From 13-2-20CM-66-19 sp963760225 (GTDB lineage: Bacteria > Pseudomonadota > Gammaproteobacteria > Steroidobacterales > Steroidobacteraceae): DNA of 64,000 nucleotides. The DNA lies in assembly GCA_963760225.1 (NCBI GenBank), contig CAVXCD010000001.1, positions 558,001-622,000 on the forward strand, written 5' to 3'. Shown here one piece after another: positions 1 to 8,161 of this stretch (the first letter of the stretch is position 1; every line of letters starts with the position of its first letter). Under the pieces are notes generated by a model. That model did not search any database and was not told the origin of the DNA. It was given only the letters and a program-made list of their open reading frames with translations. The translations under genes and the position numbers were made by a program.

Positions 1-1
1 C

Positions 2-1546
2 GTGGCAAACGCCGCCGCCGCCGGCATCGACGTGTTCCGTATCTTCGACTCGCTGAACTGGGTCGAGAACATGCGCGTGGCCATCGACGCAGTGCTCGAG
101 TCCGGCAAGCTGTGCGAGGCCTCGATCTGCTGCAGCGGCAACCTGAGCGATCCGCGCGAGAGCAAGTACACGCTCGGCTACTACCTGAAGCTGGCGCGCG
201 AGCTCGAGCGCGCCGGCACGCACGTGCTCGGGGTCAAGGACATGGCGGGGCTGCTGCGGCCGCGCGCCGCGTACACGCTGGTGAAGGCGCTGAAGGAGGA
301 GACCGGGCTGCCGGTGCACTTCCACACCCACGACACCAGCGGCATCGGTGCGGCCAGCGTACTGGCGGCGGTCGATGCCGGCGCGGACGCGGTCGACGGC
401 GCCATGGATGCCATGAGCGGTCTTACCTCACAGCCGAACCTCGGCTCGCTGGTCGAAGCGCTGCGCTACGGGCCGCGCGACAGCGGCATCGACCCCGACC
501 GGCTGCGGCTCATCTCCGCCTACTGGGAGCAGGTGCGCCGGCAGTACGCGGCCTTCGAGAGCGACTTCCGCGCCGGCACCTCCGAGGTCTACGTGCACGC
601 CATGCCCGGCGGGCAGTACACCAACCTGCGCGAGCAGGCGCACGCCCTCGGTATCGACGAGACGCGCTGGCCTGAGGTCGCCCGCACCTACGCCGCGGTG
701 AACGACATGTTCGGCGACGTGATCAAGGTGACGCCGACCTCCAAGGCGGTGGGCGATATGGCGCTGCTGATGGTCACGGCGAACCTGTCCCGCGCGCAGG
801 TGCTCGACCCCGCCAGCAAGATCGCCTTCCCGGAATCGGTGGTGCAGTTCTTCCGCGGCGAGCTGGGTCAGCCCTACGGCGGCTTCCCGCCGGAGCTGCA
901 GCGCAAGGTGTTGAACGGTGCGCAGCCGCTCACCGGGCGCCCCGGCGCGGCGCTACCGCCGGTCGACCTCGAGGCCGAGCGCGAGCGCATCCGGCAGCGG
1001 CTGCCGCGGCCGGTGACCGACGCCGATCTCGCCTCGCACCTCATGTATCCGCGCGTCTGGGCGGATTACGCCCGCGAGCGGCTGCAGTACGGGGATCCGG
1101 CCATCCTGCCGACCGGGGTGTTCTTCTACGGCATGCAGCCGGGCGAGGAGATCAGCGTCGACCTCGAGCGCGGCAAGACGCTCATCGTGCGCTACATCGC
1201 GGTGAGCGAGCCGCACGAGGACGGCGCGCGCACGGTGTTCTTCGAGCTCAACGGCCAGCCGCGCTCAGTGCGCGTGCCGGACAAGAGCCTGGTGGCGCAG
1301 CGCCCGCCCCCGCGCAAGATCGAGCCGGGCAATCCGCGCCACGTCGGCGCGCCGATGCCGGGGTTGGTCGCGAGCGTGACGACGAGCGCCGGTGCGCAGG
1401 TCGCGCGCGGTGATCTGCTGCTGACGCTCGAGGCGATGAAGATGGAGACCGCGGTGCGCGCGGAAGCTGCAGGGGAAGTGGCCGAAGTGCTGGTGCGGCC
1501 GGGCCAGGCGGTGGAGGCAAAGGACCTGCTGGTGCTGCTGCGCTAG
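2..1546 (+). CDS. pyc: Pyruvate carboxylase, C-terminal part (carboxyltransferase and biotinyl domains)
   Basis: The frame is open from the window edge, so the gene starts upstream and only its last 514 codons are here. The first residues (GIDVFRIFDSLNW) belong to the TIM-barrel carboxyltransferase domain that moves CO2 from biotin to pyruvate. It is followed by the PYC/OADA-type domain and, at the end, a biotinyl domain with the lysine-containing motif LEAMKMET about 35 residues before the stop. The linker motifs LPTGVFFYGM and RTVFFELNGQPR are typical of full-length pyruvate carboxylase. The product makes oxaloacetate for anaplerosis in the cytoplasm. A separate PycB or oxaloacetate decarboxylase alpha subunit is the alternative; the missing upstream part would decide. 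It meets the next gene tail to tail with a 4-bp overlap. Confidence 0.9.
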   Translation: MANAAAAGIDVFRIFDSLNWVENMRVAIDAVLESGKLCEASICCSGNLSDPRESKYTLGYYLKLARELERAGTHVLGVKDMAGLLRPRAAYTLVKALKEETGLPVHFHTHDTSGIGAASVLAAVDAGADAVDGAMDAMSGLTSQPNLGSLVEALRYGPRDSGIDPDRLRLISAYWEQVRRQYAAFESDFRAGTSEVYVHAMPGGQYTNLREQAHALGIDETRWPEVARTYAAVNDMFGDVIKVTPTSKAVGDMALLMVTANLSRAQVLDPASKIAFPESVVQFFRGELGQPYGGFPPELQRKVLNGAQPLTGRPGAALPPVDLEAERERIRQRLPRPVTDADLASHLMYPRVWADYARERLQYGDPAILPTGVFFYGMQPGEEISVDLERGKTLIVRYIAVSEPHEDGARTVFFELNGQPRSVRVPDKSLVAQRPPPRKIEPGNPRHVGAPMPGLVASVTTSAGAQVARGDLLLTLEAMKMETAVRAEAAGEVAEVLVRPGQAVEAKDLLVLLR

Positions 1547-2766
1547 AACGTGTCCTTCAACGCGATGGCCGGGTCGGCGAGCCTGGCCGGATCCGGCCGC
1601 GCGTGCGCGGCGATGAGCTTGCGCGCCGCCATCTGGTCCTTCGGCGCGTTGATGCTGTCGATGGCGATCAGCTCGCCGTCGCGCAGGTAGCAGGCGCTGA
1701 AGCTGCGCGCCGCCGGCGCGCCGCGCAGGATCACGGTGTCGTAGCCGTGGGCGACGCCCACGATGATCAGCTTCAGATCGAACTGGTCCGACCAGAACCA
1801 GGGCACCTTGTCGTGCGGCGTCGGTGTGCCGAGCAGGTTCAACGCCACGGTCGTGCCCTGCTCGAAGGCGTTGTCGACGGACTCCAGGCGCAGGTGTCGC
1901 CCGTACTGGCGGTTGAGGTGGCTCGCGCAGTCGCCGGCGGCGTAAATGCCCTCCGCGGAGGTGCGGCAATGCGCGTCCGTGACCACGCCGTTCTCGCACT
2001 CGAGCCCGGCCTCACGCGCCAGCTCGTCGGCCGGCACGACGCCCACGCCGACGAGCACCAGCTCCGCCGGATACTCCTCTCCGTGCTCGGTCAGCACCGC
2101 GCGTACCCGGCCCGAGCGCGGGTCGCCGTGCAGCGCCCGTACGGTCTCATTGCAGCGGATGCGCACGCCAGCGCGCGCATGTTCCGCCTCGTAGAAGGCG
2201 GAAACCTGCGGACAGGTCACACGACTCATGACCCGCGAGGTCATCTCCAGCACCGTCACGTCGAGGCCGAGCTCGCGCATGGTCGCCGCCACCTCGAGCC
2301 CGATGTAACCGCCGCCGATGATGACGAGGCGCCGACCGGCAGCGCACTCAGCATGGATGCGGTCCGCATCCTCGATGGTGCGCAGGCAGTGCACGCCCGC
2401 AAGGTCGGCGCCCGGGATGGGCAACCGCCGCGGACGGCTGCCGGTGGCGAGCACCAGGGCATCGAACGGCAGAGAGAGCCCGTCGTCCAGGCGCACGTGC
2501 CGCTCGCGCGGGGCGATGGCGCTGATGCGACGGCCGAGGTGCGCCTGCACCCGGTGCTCGGCGAAGTAGTGCGCGGGACGGATGAGCAGACGCTCGCGCT
2601 CGAGGCCCCCGCCCAGGTACTTCTTCGACAGCGGGGGACGCTGATAGGGGAGCCAGGGCTCTTCCCCGACCAGTGCCAGTTGCCCGCCGAAGCCCCGCCG
2701 CCGCAGTGTATCGATGGTCTGCACCGCAGCCTGTCCGGCCCCCGCGATCACGATCTGCTGGTACAT
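1543..2766 (-). CDS. FAD-dependent NAD(P)H:ferredoxin/rubredoxin-type reductase
   Basis: A 407-residue flavoprotein of the pyridine nucleotide-disulfide oxidoreductase superfamily, close in layout to the ferredoxin reductases of oxygenase systems and rubredoxin reductases. An FAD-binding Rossmann motif (GAGQAA) lies at residues 9-14 and YQRPPLSKKYL follows near residue 40, as in BphA4/TodA-like reductases. A second dinucleotide motif (IIGGGYIGLEVA, about residues 148-160) binds NAD(P)H, and IYAAGDCA near residue 270 is the second FAD contact. The C-terminal third is the usual reductase dimerisation domain. No ferredoxin, P450 or oxygenase gene is adjacent, so the electron acceptor is unknown. 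The ATG start at 2766 leaves 218 bp to the divergent PII gene. Confidence 0.85.
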   Translation of the reverse strand: MYQQIVIAGAGQAAVQTIDTLRRRGFGGQLALVGEEPWLPYQRPPLSKKYLGGGLERERLLIRPAHYFAEHRVQAHLGRRISAIAPRERHVRLDDGLSLPFDALVLATGSRPRRLPIPGADLAGVHCLRTIEDADRIHAECAAGRRLVIIGGGYIGLEVAATMRELGLDVTVLEMTSRVMSRVTCPQVSAFYEAEHARAGVRIRCNETVRALHGDPRSGRVRAVLTEHGEEYPAELVLVGVGVVPADELAREAGLECENGVVTDAHCRTSAEGIYAAGDCASHLNRQYGRHLRLESVDNAFEQGTTVALNLLGTPTPHDKVPWFWSDQFDLKLIIVGVAHGYDTVILRGAPAARSFSACYLRDGELIAIDSINAPKDQMAARKLIAAHARPDPARLADPAIALKDTF

Positions 2767-2804
2767 TGTGGGAAAGGATAGCCCATGGCCCCCGCTGCCG
2801 TTGC

Positions 2805-2853
2805 CGCACCAGCGCGGAGCATGGAGTGCCGGCGGACGCCCCGGACTGGTGCA
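2805..2853 (+). promoter_or_regulatory. Two NtrC-like enhancer sites upstream of the PII gene
   Basis: Two imperfect copies of the NtrC dyad (TGCACC-N5-GGTGCA) are visible: CGCACC-AGCGC-GGAGCA at 2805-2821 and CGCCCC-GGACT-GGTGCA at 2837-2853, each matching 10 of 12 positions. Their centres are 32 bp apart, about three helical turns, and lie about 129 and 97 bp upstream of the start predicted from the sigma-54 element at 2916. This resembles the classical paired enhancer at glnA promoters. The assignment is by pattern only. Confidence 0.5.
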
Positions 2854-2915
2854 CGGCAGAGGACCGGTGCCTCCGCGGCGGGCAACGGCCCGCGGTTAGC
2901 CGAGGTTCCACGGCG

Positions 2916-2931
2916 TGGCATGAAAACTGCA
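2916..2931 (+). promoter_or_regulatory. Sigma-54 (-24/-12) promoter for the PII gene
   Basis: TGGCATGAAAACTGCA matches the sigma-54 consensus TGGCACG-N4-TTGCA, with the invariant GG and GC at the correct 10-bp separation. The implied transcription start is near 2942, giving a 5' leader of about 43 bases before the ATG at 2985. Together with the NtrC-like sites upstream it predicts nitrogen-limitation control. Confidence 0.65.
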
Positions 2932-2984
2932 AAATCGTTCGCGCCGCAGAATACAAAGGCAGCGCAGTGCCGGAGAATCCACTC

Positions 2985-3323
2985 ATGAAACTGGTCACAG
3001 CCATCATCAAGCCGTTCAAGCTCGACGACGTGCGCGCGGCGCTGTCGGATATCGGCGTCTCGGGCATGACGGTGACCGAGGTCAAGGGCTTCGGACGGCA
3101 GCGCGGGCACACCGAGCTGTATCGCGGTGCGGAATACGTCGTCGACTTCGTGCCCAAGACACGCATCGAGGTGGCGGTGCGCGGCGACCTCGTCGATCAG
3201 GTCATCGAGGCGATCATGAAGGCCGCCAAGACCGGCAAGGTGGGCGACGGCAAGATCTTCATCACCGACATCGAGCGCGTGATCCGCATCCGCACCGGCG
3301 AGACCGACGACGCCGCGCTCTAG
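2985..3323 (+). CDS. glnK: PII family nitrogen regulatory protein
   Basis: A 112-residue PII protein, the usual length. It is a trimeric cytoplasmic sensor of 2-oxoglutarate, ATP and ADP that controls glutamine synthetase adenylylation, NtrB and ammonium channels. The start (MKLVTAIIKPFKLDDVR) is canonical. The T-loop carries Tyr51, the uridylylation site, in YRGAEYVVDF, and the B-loop TGKVGDGKIF and C-loop VIRIRTGE motifs are intact. Frame-consistent upstream starts exist, but the ATG at 2985 matches the family N-terminus. The N-terminus resembles pseudomonad GlnK, and the sigma-54 promoter fits GlnK better than a constitutive GlnB, although residue 54 is Asp as in enterobacterial GlnB. No amtB is adjacent, so the paralogue is not certain. 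Confidence 0.93.
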   Translation: MKLVTAIIKPFKLDDVRAALSDIGVSGMTVTEVKGFGRQRGHTELYRGAEYVVDFVPKTRIEVAVRGDLVDQVIEAIMKAAKTGKVGDGKIFITDIERVIRIRTGETDDAAL

Positions 3324-3363
3324 CTGACCCACGGGCAATGGGCAGCGCGCCGCCGGGGGCGAT

Positions 3364-4350
3364 ATGCTTGGCGCCATGCCCGCCGCCATCCGCTTCAACA
3401 CCAACGGTGGACCGGAGGTCCTGTACCTCGAGGATCTGCCGGTCGGCAAGCCCGGTCCGCAGGAAGTGCAGCTGCGGCACACCGCGATCGGCGTCAATTA
3501 CATCGACGTCTACGACCGTACCGGTCTGTACCCGGTGACGCTGCCGAGCGGCCTCGGGCGCGAGGCCGCCGGCGTCATCACCGCACTCGGACGCGGGGTA
3601 CGCGGCTTTCGCGTCGGCGAGCGCGTGGCGTACGTCCATCCCTCGCCCGGCGCCTACAGCGAGGTGCGCAACGTGCCGGCCGAGCGGCTGGTGAAGGTGC
3701 CGCGCGGCGTCTCGGACGAGCAGGCCGCGGCGCTCATGCTGAAAGGACTCACTGCGCACTTCCTCATCCGCCGCACCTTCAGGGTGAAGCGTGGTGACAC
3801 GCTGCTGGTGCACGCCGCCGCCGGCGGCGTCGGGCTGATCCTGTGCCAGTGGGCGCGCTCGCTCGGCGCCGTCGTGATCGGGGTCGTCGGCAGCGAGGCG
3901 AAAGCCGAGCTCGCCCGGCGCCACGGCTGCCGGCACGTGCTCATCTCGGGGCGCGATGAGCTGGTGACGCGCGTGAAGGCGCTCACCCGCGGCGCCGGCG
4001 TCGCAGTGGTGTACGACGCGGTTGGCAAGGACACCTTCATGGAGTCGCTCGACTGCCTGAAGCGCTTAGGGATGATGGTGACCTTCGGCAACGCCTCCGG
4101 GCCGCCGCCCGCGATCAGTCCGTTCGAGCTCACCAAGCGCGGCTCGCTGTTCCTCACCCGTCCGACACTCTTCAACTACATCGGCACGCGTGAGGAGCTC
4201 ACGGCGGCCGCGCGCGAGCTGTTTGCCGCGGTGCGCACCAGGAAGGTCCGGGTGGTCATCGGCCAGAAGTACCCGCTCAGCCGCGCCGCCGATGCGCACC
4301 GCGATCTCGAGGGGCGGCGCACCACCGGCTCGACGGTGCTGGTGCCCTGA
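3364..4350 (+). CDS. NADPH:quinone oxidoreductase, zinc-independent MDR family
   Basis: A 328-residue medium-chain reductase of the Qor type, which reduces quinones with NADPH. An N-terminal GroES-like domain (GGPEVL, GVNYIDVYDRTGLYP, LPSGLGREAAG) is followed by a nucleotide-binding Rossmann fold with the motif HAAAGGVGLILCQWA near residues 150-164. No catalytic or structural zinc cysteines are present, as expected for this subgroup. ATG codons at 3364 and 3376 are both possible. Family alignments begin near the second (MPAAIRFNTNGGPEVL), while a G-rich stretch sits four bases before the first. The 40-bp gap after the PII gene would allow read-through, but a functional link is not evident. 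Confidence 0.85.
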   Translation: MLGAMPAAIRFNTNGGPEVLYLEDLPVGKPGPQEVQLRHTAIGVNYIDVYDRTGLYPVTLPSGLGREAAGVITALGRGVRGFRVGERVAYVHPSPGAYSEVRNVPAERLVKVPRGVSDEQAAALMLKGLTAHFLIRRTFRVKRGDTLLVHAAAGGVGLILCQWARSLGAVVIGVVGSEAKAELARRHGCRHVLISGRDELVTRVKALTRGAGVAVVYDAVGKDTFMESLDCLKRLGMMVTFGNASGPPPAISPFELTKRGSLFLTRPTLFNYIGTREELTAAARELFAAVRTRKVRVVIGQKYPLSRAADAHRDLEGRRTTGSTVLVP

Positions 4351-4354
4351 TCAG

Positions 4355-5143
4355 CTAGCGCAGGAAGGCCTCGAGCAGTGCCACACGCTCGGGGCGATCG
4401 GGCATGAAGGCGATGTGCACCGCGGCTCCGCGCGCGCACTGGTTGAGCAGCCATTCGTTCGCGCACCAGGCAATGCCTTCGCGCCGCTGGCCACTGGGCA
4501 GCTGAAAGCTGAGGAAGACGTCGGCAGTACCGCTGCCCGGCCACCCGGGCCAGCTCATGGTGTTGCGTTTGCGCACGAACACGACCTGCGCCGTCGCCAG
4601 CAGGCCGTTTCTGAACAGGCGCCGCGCGCGCATGACCTCGCGAAACTGCGGGACGTACATCGGTGACAGGATGAGCAGGAAGAACAGCGGGAACAGCACC
4701 AAGGGAATCAACGGCGGCGCCGCGTTATTGCTGGCGCCGCGCACTGCGTTTACGGCGGGGTCGGACCCGAGGTAGCGAACCGGGATGCTCTCGCCCAAAC
4801 CGACGGAGTAATAGGGCGACTGCTCACACAGCTGCGCGCTGCCGCGGTAGTGGCGACCCTCGGCGCTGGAAAACTCATACACGACACGGCGCGCCCGCGA
4901 GCCGCCGCAAGTGCTGTCGGAAACGGAGAGGATGTGCGCTTCGGCCTCCCGGCTCGGCCCGAACTGCAGGCGCATCATCGGGTCGGATCTGATGATGGTG
5001 AGCGGCATCGACGCGAACAGCGCCAGGAACACCAGTATCAGCAGCAGCGCCCGGCCGGGCAGCGCCGCGCCCAGTCGCATTCCCGGCAGCAGCGCCGTGC
5101 GTGGTGGCTGCGGTGGCAGGGCCGCTAATTCGTCTTCGAACAT
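4355..5143 (-). CDS. DUF3592-like two-TM membrane protein, function unknown
   Basis: A 262-residue protein when started at the ATG at 5143, which avoids overlap with ilvN. Hydrophobic segments lie near residues 31-48 (LLLILVFLALFASMPLTI) and 150-168 (LIPLVLFPLFFLLILS). Between them is a soluble region with a two-cysteine pair and a VVYEFSSAEGRHYRGS strand. A second, similar strand set (FLSFQLPSGQRREGIAWC) follows the second TM. Such repeated short beta segments flanking TM helices are typical of DUF3592 proteins, for which no biochemical role is established. It follows ilvN by 22 bp on the same strand and may be co-transcribed, but nothing ties it to branched-chain amino acid synthesis. Confidence 0.6.
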   Translation of the reverse strand: MFEDELAALPPQPPRTALLPGMRLGAALPGRALLLILVFLALFASMPLTIIRSDPMMRLQFGPSREAEAHILSVSDSTCGGSRARRVVYEFSSAEGRHYRGSAQLCEQSPYYSVGLGESIPVRYLGSDPAVNAVRGASNNAAPPLIPLVLFPLFFLLILSPMYVPQFREVMRARRLFRNGLLATAQVVFVRKRNTMSWPGWPGSGTADVFLSFQLPSGQRREGIAWCANEWLLNQCARGAAVHIAFMPDRPERVALLEAFLR

Positions 5144-5165
5144 CGCGCTGCGGGCACGCCAGATG

Positions 5166-5681
5166 TCAGGCGCTGGCCGTCGCCGGTTTCGCCCGCAGCG
5201 GCCGCGCGCTGCGGCTGATGCCGAGCGCGCCGCTGCGCACCACCTCCACGAGCTCGGCGCGCTGACCCAGATCGCTGACAAACGCGTTGATCTCCGCCTC
5301 GCTCGCGGTGAGCTCGACGATGAATCCCTCGACCGCAGGGTCGAGCACGCGGCCGCCGCTGCGCACCACCTGGCCGCGCACGGTGTCGGTGTCCCCCGGC
5401 GCGACCCGCAGCTTGAGCAGCACCAGCTCGCGCTCGAGGTGCTCGCCGCGCGTCATGTCGAGCACGTTGACTACGTCGATGAGCTTGTTGAGCTGGTTGA
5501 CGATCTGCTGGATGACCGCATCGGAGCCCTTGGTCACGAGTGTCAGGCGCGACACCGTCGGGTCGTGCGTGGGGGCGACCGAGAGGGACTCGATGTTGTA
5601 GCCGCGGGTGGAGAACAGGCCCGCCACGCGGCTGAGCGCGCCGGCCTCGTTCTGCAGCAGGATGGCGATGATATGACGCAT
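5166..5681 (-). CDS. ilvN: Acetolactate synthase small (regulatory) subunit
   Basis: A 171-residue regulatory subunit that binds valine and activates the catalytic subunit in the first common step of valine, leucine and isoleucine synthesis. The N-terminal ACT domain opens with the canonical HIIAILLQNEAGALSRVAGLF followed by RGYNIESLSVAPT. The second half (HLERELVLLKL, DPAVEGFIVELTAS) is the C-terminal ALS small-subunit domain. The length is normal for IlvH/IlvN. It is transcribed divergently from ilvB with 127 bp between the starts, whereas these genes usually form an ilvBN operon. Confidence 0.95.
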   Translation of the reverse strand: MRHIIAILLQNEAGALSRVAGLFSTRGYNIESLSVAPTHDPTVSRLTLVTKGSDAVIQQIVNQLNKLIDVVNVLDMTRGEHLERELVLLKLRVAPGDTDTVRGQVVRSGGRVLDPAVEGFIVELTASEAEINAFVSDLGQRAELVEVVRSGALGISRSARPLRAKPATASA

Positions 5682-5808
5682 GAAAAATCGGCAGCTGAAT
5701 GAGCGCGCACGCTCCCCGCGTGCCAGGGCAGATTAAAGGATCGGGCCGAAGTTTCCACCTACGAACCCAAGCTGCTAGGCTCATTGATCCCTTTGTCGAA
5801 CAGCGTCA

Positions 5809-7653
5809 ATGAGCGACCCAGGAGTCCAACGTCCGCTGGGGCACCCCCTCGCCGGCCAGCACATGAGCGGCGCCCGCATGATCATGCAGGTGCTCGCCGA
5901 CGAGGGTGTGACGGCGATATTCGGCTACAGCGGCGGGGCGATCCTGCCGACTTACGACGCGGTATTCCTTTATAACGAGCAGGCGGCGAAGGCGCAGCAG
6001 CCGCAGATCCCGCTCATCGTCCCGGCGAACGAGCAGGGAGCCGGCTTCATGGCCGCCGGCTACGCACGCGCCAGCGGCAAGGTAGGGGTGTGCCTGGTCA
6101 CGTCCGGGCCCGGCGCTACGAACACTGTTACACCAGTGCGCGATTGCCAGGCGGATTCGATACCTATTGTCGTGATTTCCGGCCAAGTCTCGCGTGCTGC
6201 GATCGGTACCGACGCCTTCCAGGAGGCCCCCGTGCCCACGATGATGGGCGCGGTGGCCAAGCATATTTTCCTCGTCACCGATCCCGAGCAGCTCGAGGTC
6301 ACCGTACGTACCGCCTTCGAGATCGCGCGCACCGGCCGCCCCGGGCCGGTGGTGGTGGATATCCCTAAGGACGTACAGAACTGGGAAGGCCCGTTCCGCG
6401 GCGAGGGACTGCTGCCCATTCCCGGCTTCCGCCGTCGCACCCGCGAGCTCGAGCAGTCGAGCATCGAAAGTGCGGCGGCGGCGCGCTTCTTCGGCATGCT
6501 GGGCGAGTCCTCGCGGCCGCTGATCTACGCGGGCGGCGGGGTAATCAATGGCAACGCCGCGCCGGCGCTCGCCGAATTCGCCACGACCTTCGGCATTCCG
6601 GTGGTGACGACGCTCATGGGCATCGGCTCGCTCGACACCACCCACCCGTTGTCATTGCGCATGCTCGGGATGCACGGCGCGGCCTTTGCCAACTACGCGG
6701 TGGAAGATTGCGACTTTCTCATCGCGGTCGGTGCGCGCTTCGATGACCGCGTGGCGGGCGTGCCGGACAAGTTCGCCAGGAACGCCACGCGCATCGCCCA
6801 CCTCGACGTCGATCGTGCCGAGGTCAACAAGGTCAAGCGCGTGCACTGGAGTCACCTCGGCCGGCTCGCCGCGGCGCTGCAGGCGCTCACGGCGCACGGC
6901 CGCGAGCAGCCATTCCGCCGCGACTTCGCTGCCTGGCTCGCCGAGCTCGCCGAGCTCAAGCGCGTCTACGCGATGAACTACGACCGGGCGAGCCCGCTCA
7001 TCCAGCCGTACTACGTCATCGAGGAGATCAACCGCCACACGCGCGGCACGGCCATCATCACCACCGGGGTCGGGCAGCACCAGATGTGGGCCGCGCAGTA
7101 CTGCGACTTCGCGACGCCGCGCCTGTGGCTCACCTCCGGCAGCATGGGCACCATGGGCTTCGGCCTGCCGGCAGCGGTCGGCGCGCAGATCGCGCAACCG
7201 CAGCGCCTGGTGATCGACATCGACGGCGATTCGAGCATCAGGATGAACATCGGCGAGCTCGAGACGGTGACGACCTACGACCTGCCGGTGAAAGTGGTGG
7301 TGCTCAACAACTTCGGCGACGGCATGGTGAAGCAGTGGCAGAAGCTGTTCTTCAAGGGCCGCCTGTCGGCGAGCGACCGCTCGCTGCACAAGAAGGATTT
7401 CGTCAAGGCGGCCCAGGCCGACGGCTTTCGCTACGCGGTGCGCCTCGAGCGCAAGCAGGACGTACCGCGGGTGGTGGCCGAGTTCCTCGCCTTCGCAGGA
7501 CCTGCCTTCCTTGAAGTGATGATCGACCCGGACGCCGGCGTCTATCCGATGGTCGGTCCGGGGCAGGGCTACGACGAGATGATCACTGGCGACTTCATCC
7601 CCTCGCGGCGCAAGGTGGACATCAGGGCGCCGGGAGCGTCGGAGATGTTCTAG
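5809..7653 (+). CDS. ilvB: Acetolactate synthase large (catalytic) subunit, divergent subtype
   Basis: A 614-residue thiamine diphosphate enzyme that condenses two pyruvates, or pyruvate and 2-ketobutyrate. The N-terminal PYR domain has the activating glutamate in NEQGAGF and the stretch VTSGPGATNTVTP. The central FAD-binding domain follows, and the C-terminal PP domain carries GDSSIRMN about 26 residues before LNN, then GMVKQWQKLFF. Two usually invariant spots differ: GYSGG replaces GYPGG near the N-terminus, and the ThDP motif reads GDS instead of GDG. Many residues after the PP motif (SASDRSLHKKDFVKAAQADGF) are also unlike enterobacterial IlvB. The start could instead be the ATG at 5863 (MSGARMIMQV), where family similarity begins. 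The partner small subunit is divergent and upstream. Confidence 0.92.
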   Translation: MSDPGVQRPLGHPLAGQHMSGARMIMQVLADEGVTAIFGYSGGAILPTYDAVFLYNEQAAKAQQPQIPLIVPANEQGAGFMAAGYARASGKVGVCLVTSGPGATNTVTPVRDCQADSIPIVVISGQVSRAAIGTDAFQEAPVPTMMGAVAKHIFLVTDPEQLEVTVRTAFEIARTGRPGPVVVDIPKDVQNWEGPFRGEGLLPIPGFRRRTRELEQSSIESAAAARFFGMLGESSRPLIYAGGGVINGNAAPALAEFATTFGIPVVTTLMGIGSLDTTHPLSLRMLGMHGAAFANYAVEDCDFLIAVGARFDDRVAGVPDKFARNATRIAHLDVDRAEVNKVKRVHWSHLGRLAAALQALTAHGREQPFRRDFAAWLAELAELKRVYAMNYDRASPLIQPYYVIEEINRHTRGTAIITTGVGQHQMWAAQYCDFATPRLWLTSGSMGTMGFGLPAAVGAQIAQPQRLVIDIDGDSSIRMNIGELETVTTYDLPVKVVVLNNFGDGMVKQWQKLFFKGRLSASDRSLHKKDFVKAAQADGFRYAVRLERKQDVPRVVAEFLAFAGPAFLEVMIDPDAGVYPMVGPGQGYDEMITGDFIPSRRKVDIRAPGASEMF

Positions 7654-7712
7654 CAGCTGCGCCACCGCAAAGCAGCTGCAGGCGCGAATCTCATTTACGC
7701 ACGAGGACAGCG

Positions 7713-8132
7713 ATGAAGTACCTGCATACCATGGTGCGCGTCACCGATATCGACGCCTCGCTGAAGTTCTACTGCGACGCGCTCGGGCTCAAGGAGCTCT
7801 CGCGCCGCGACTATCCGCAGGGGCGCTTCACGCTGGTGTTTCTCGCCGCTCCGGGCGACGAGTCCGCGCAGGTGGAGCTCACCCACAACTGGGACCCGCA
7901 AGGCTACGGCCCCGGCCGCAACTTCGGCCACCTGGCGTACGAGGTGGAGGACATCTACGCCGCCTGCCGGCGCCTCACCGAGCACGGCGTCACCATCCTG
8001 CGGCCGCCGCGCGACGGCCACATGGCCTTCGTGCGCTCACCGGACAACATCTCGATCGAGCTGCTGCAGCGGGGCGCGGCGCTGGCGCCGGCGGAACCGT
8101 GGAAGTCGATGCCCAACACCGGCAGCTGGTGA
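7713..8132 (+). CDS. gloA: Lactoylglutathione lyase (glyoxalase I)
   Basis: A 139-residue VOC metalloenzyme that isomerises the methylglyoxal-glutathione hemithioacetal to S-lactoylglutathione. All four metal ligands expected from E. coli GlxI are present: His5, Glu55 (QVELTHNW), His73 (NFGHLAYEV) and Glu116 (ISIELLQ). The length equals the short, Ni/Co-dependent bacterial type. It lies 59 bp after ilvB on the same strand and 29 bp before the ndvB-like gene. No glyoxalase II is present in the window. Confidence 0.95.
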   Translation: MKYLHTMVRVTDIDASLKFYCDALGLKELSRRDYPQGRFTLVFLAAPGDESAQVELTHNWDPQGYGPGRNFGHLAYEVEDIYAACRRLTEHGVTILRPPRDGHMAFVRSPDNISIELLQRGAALAPAEPWKSMPNTGSW

Positions 8133-8161
8133 GGACGGCCGGTGGCTGAGGTCCGCGGGCG

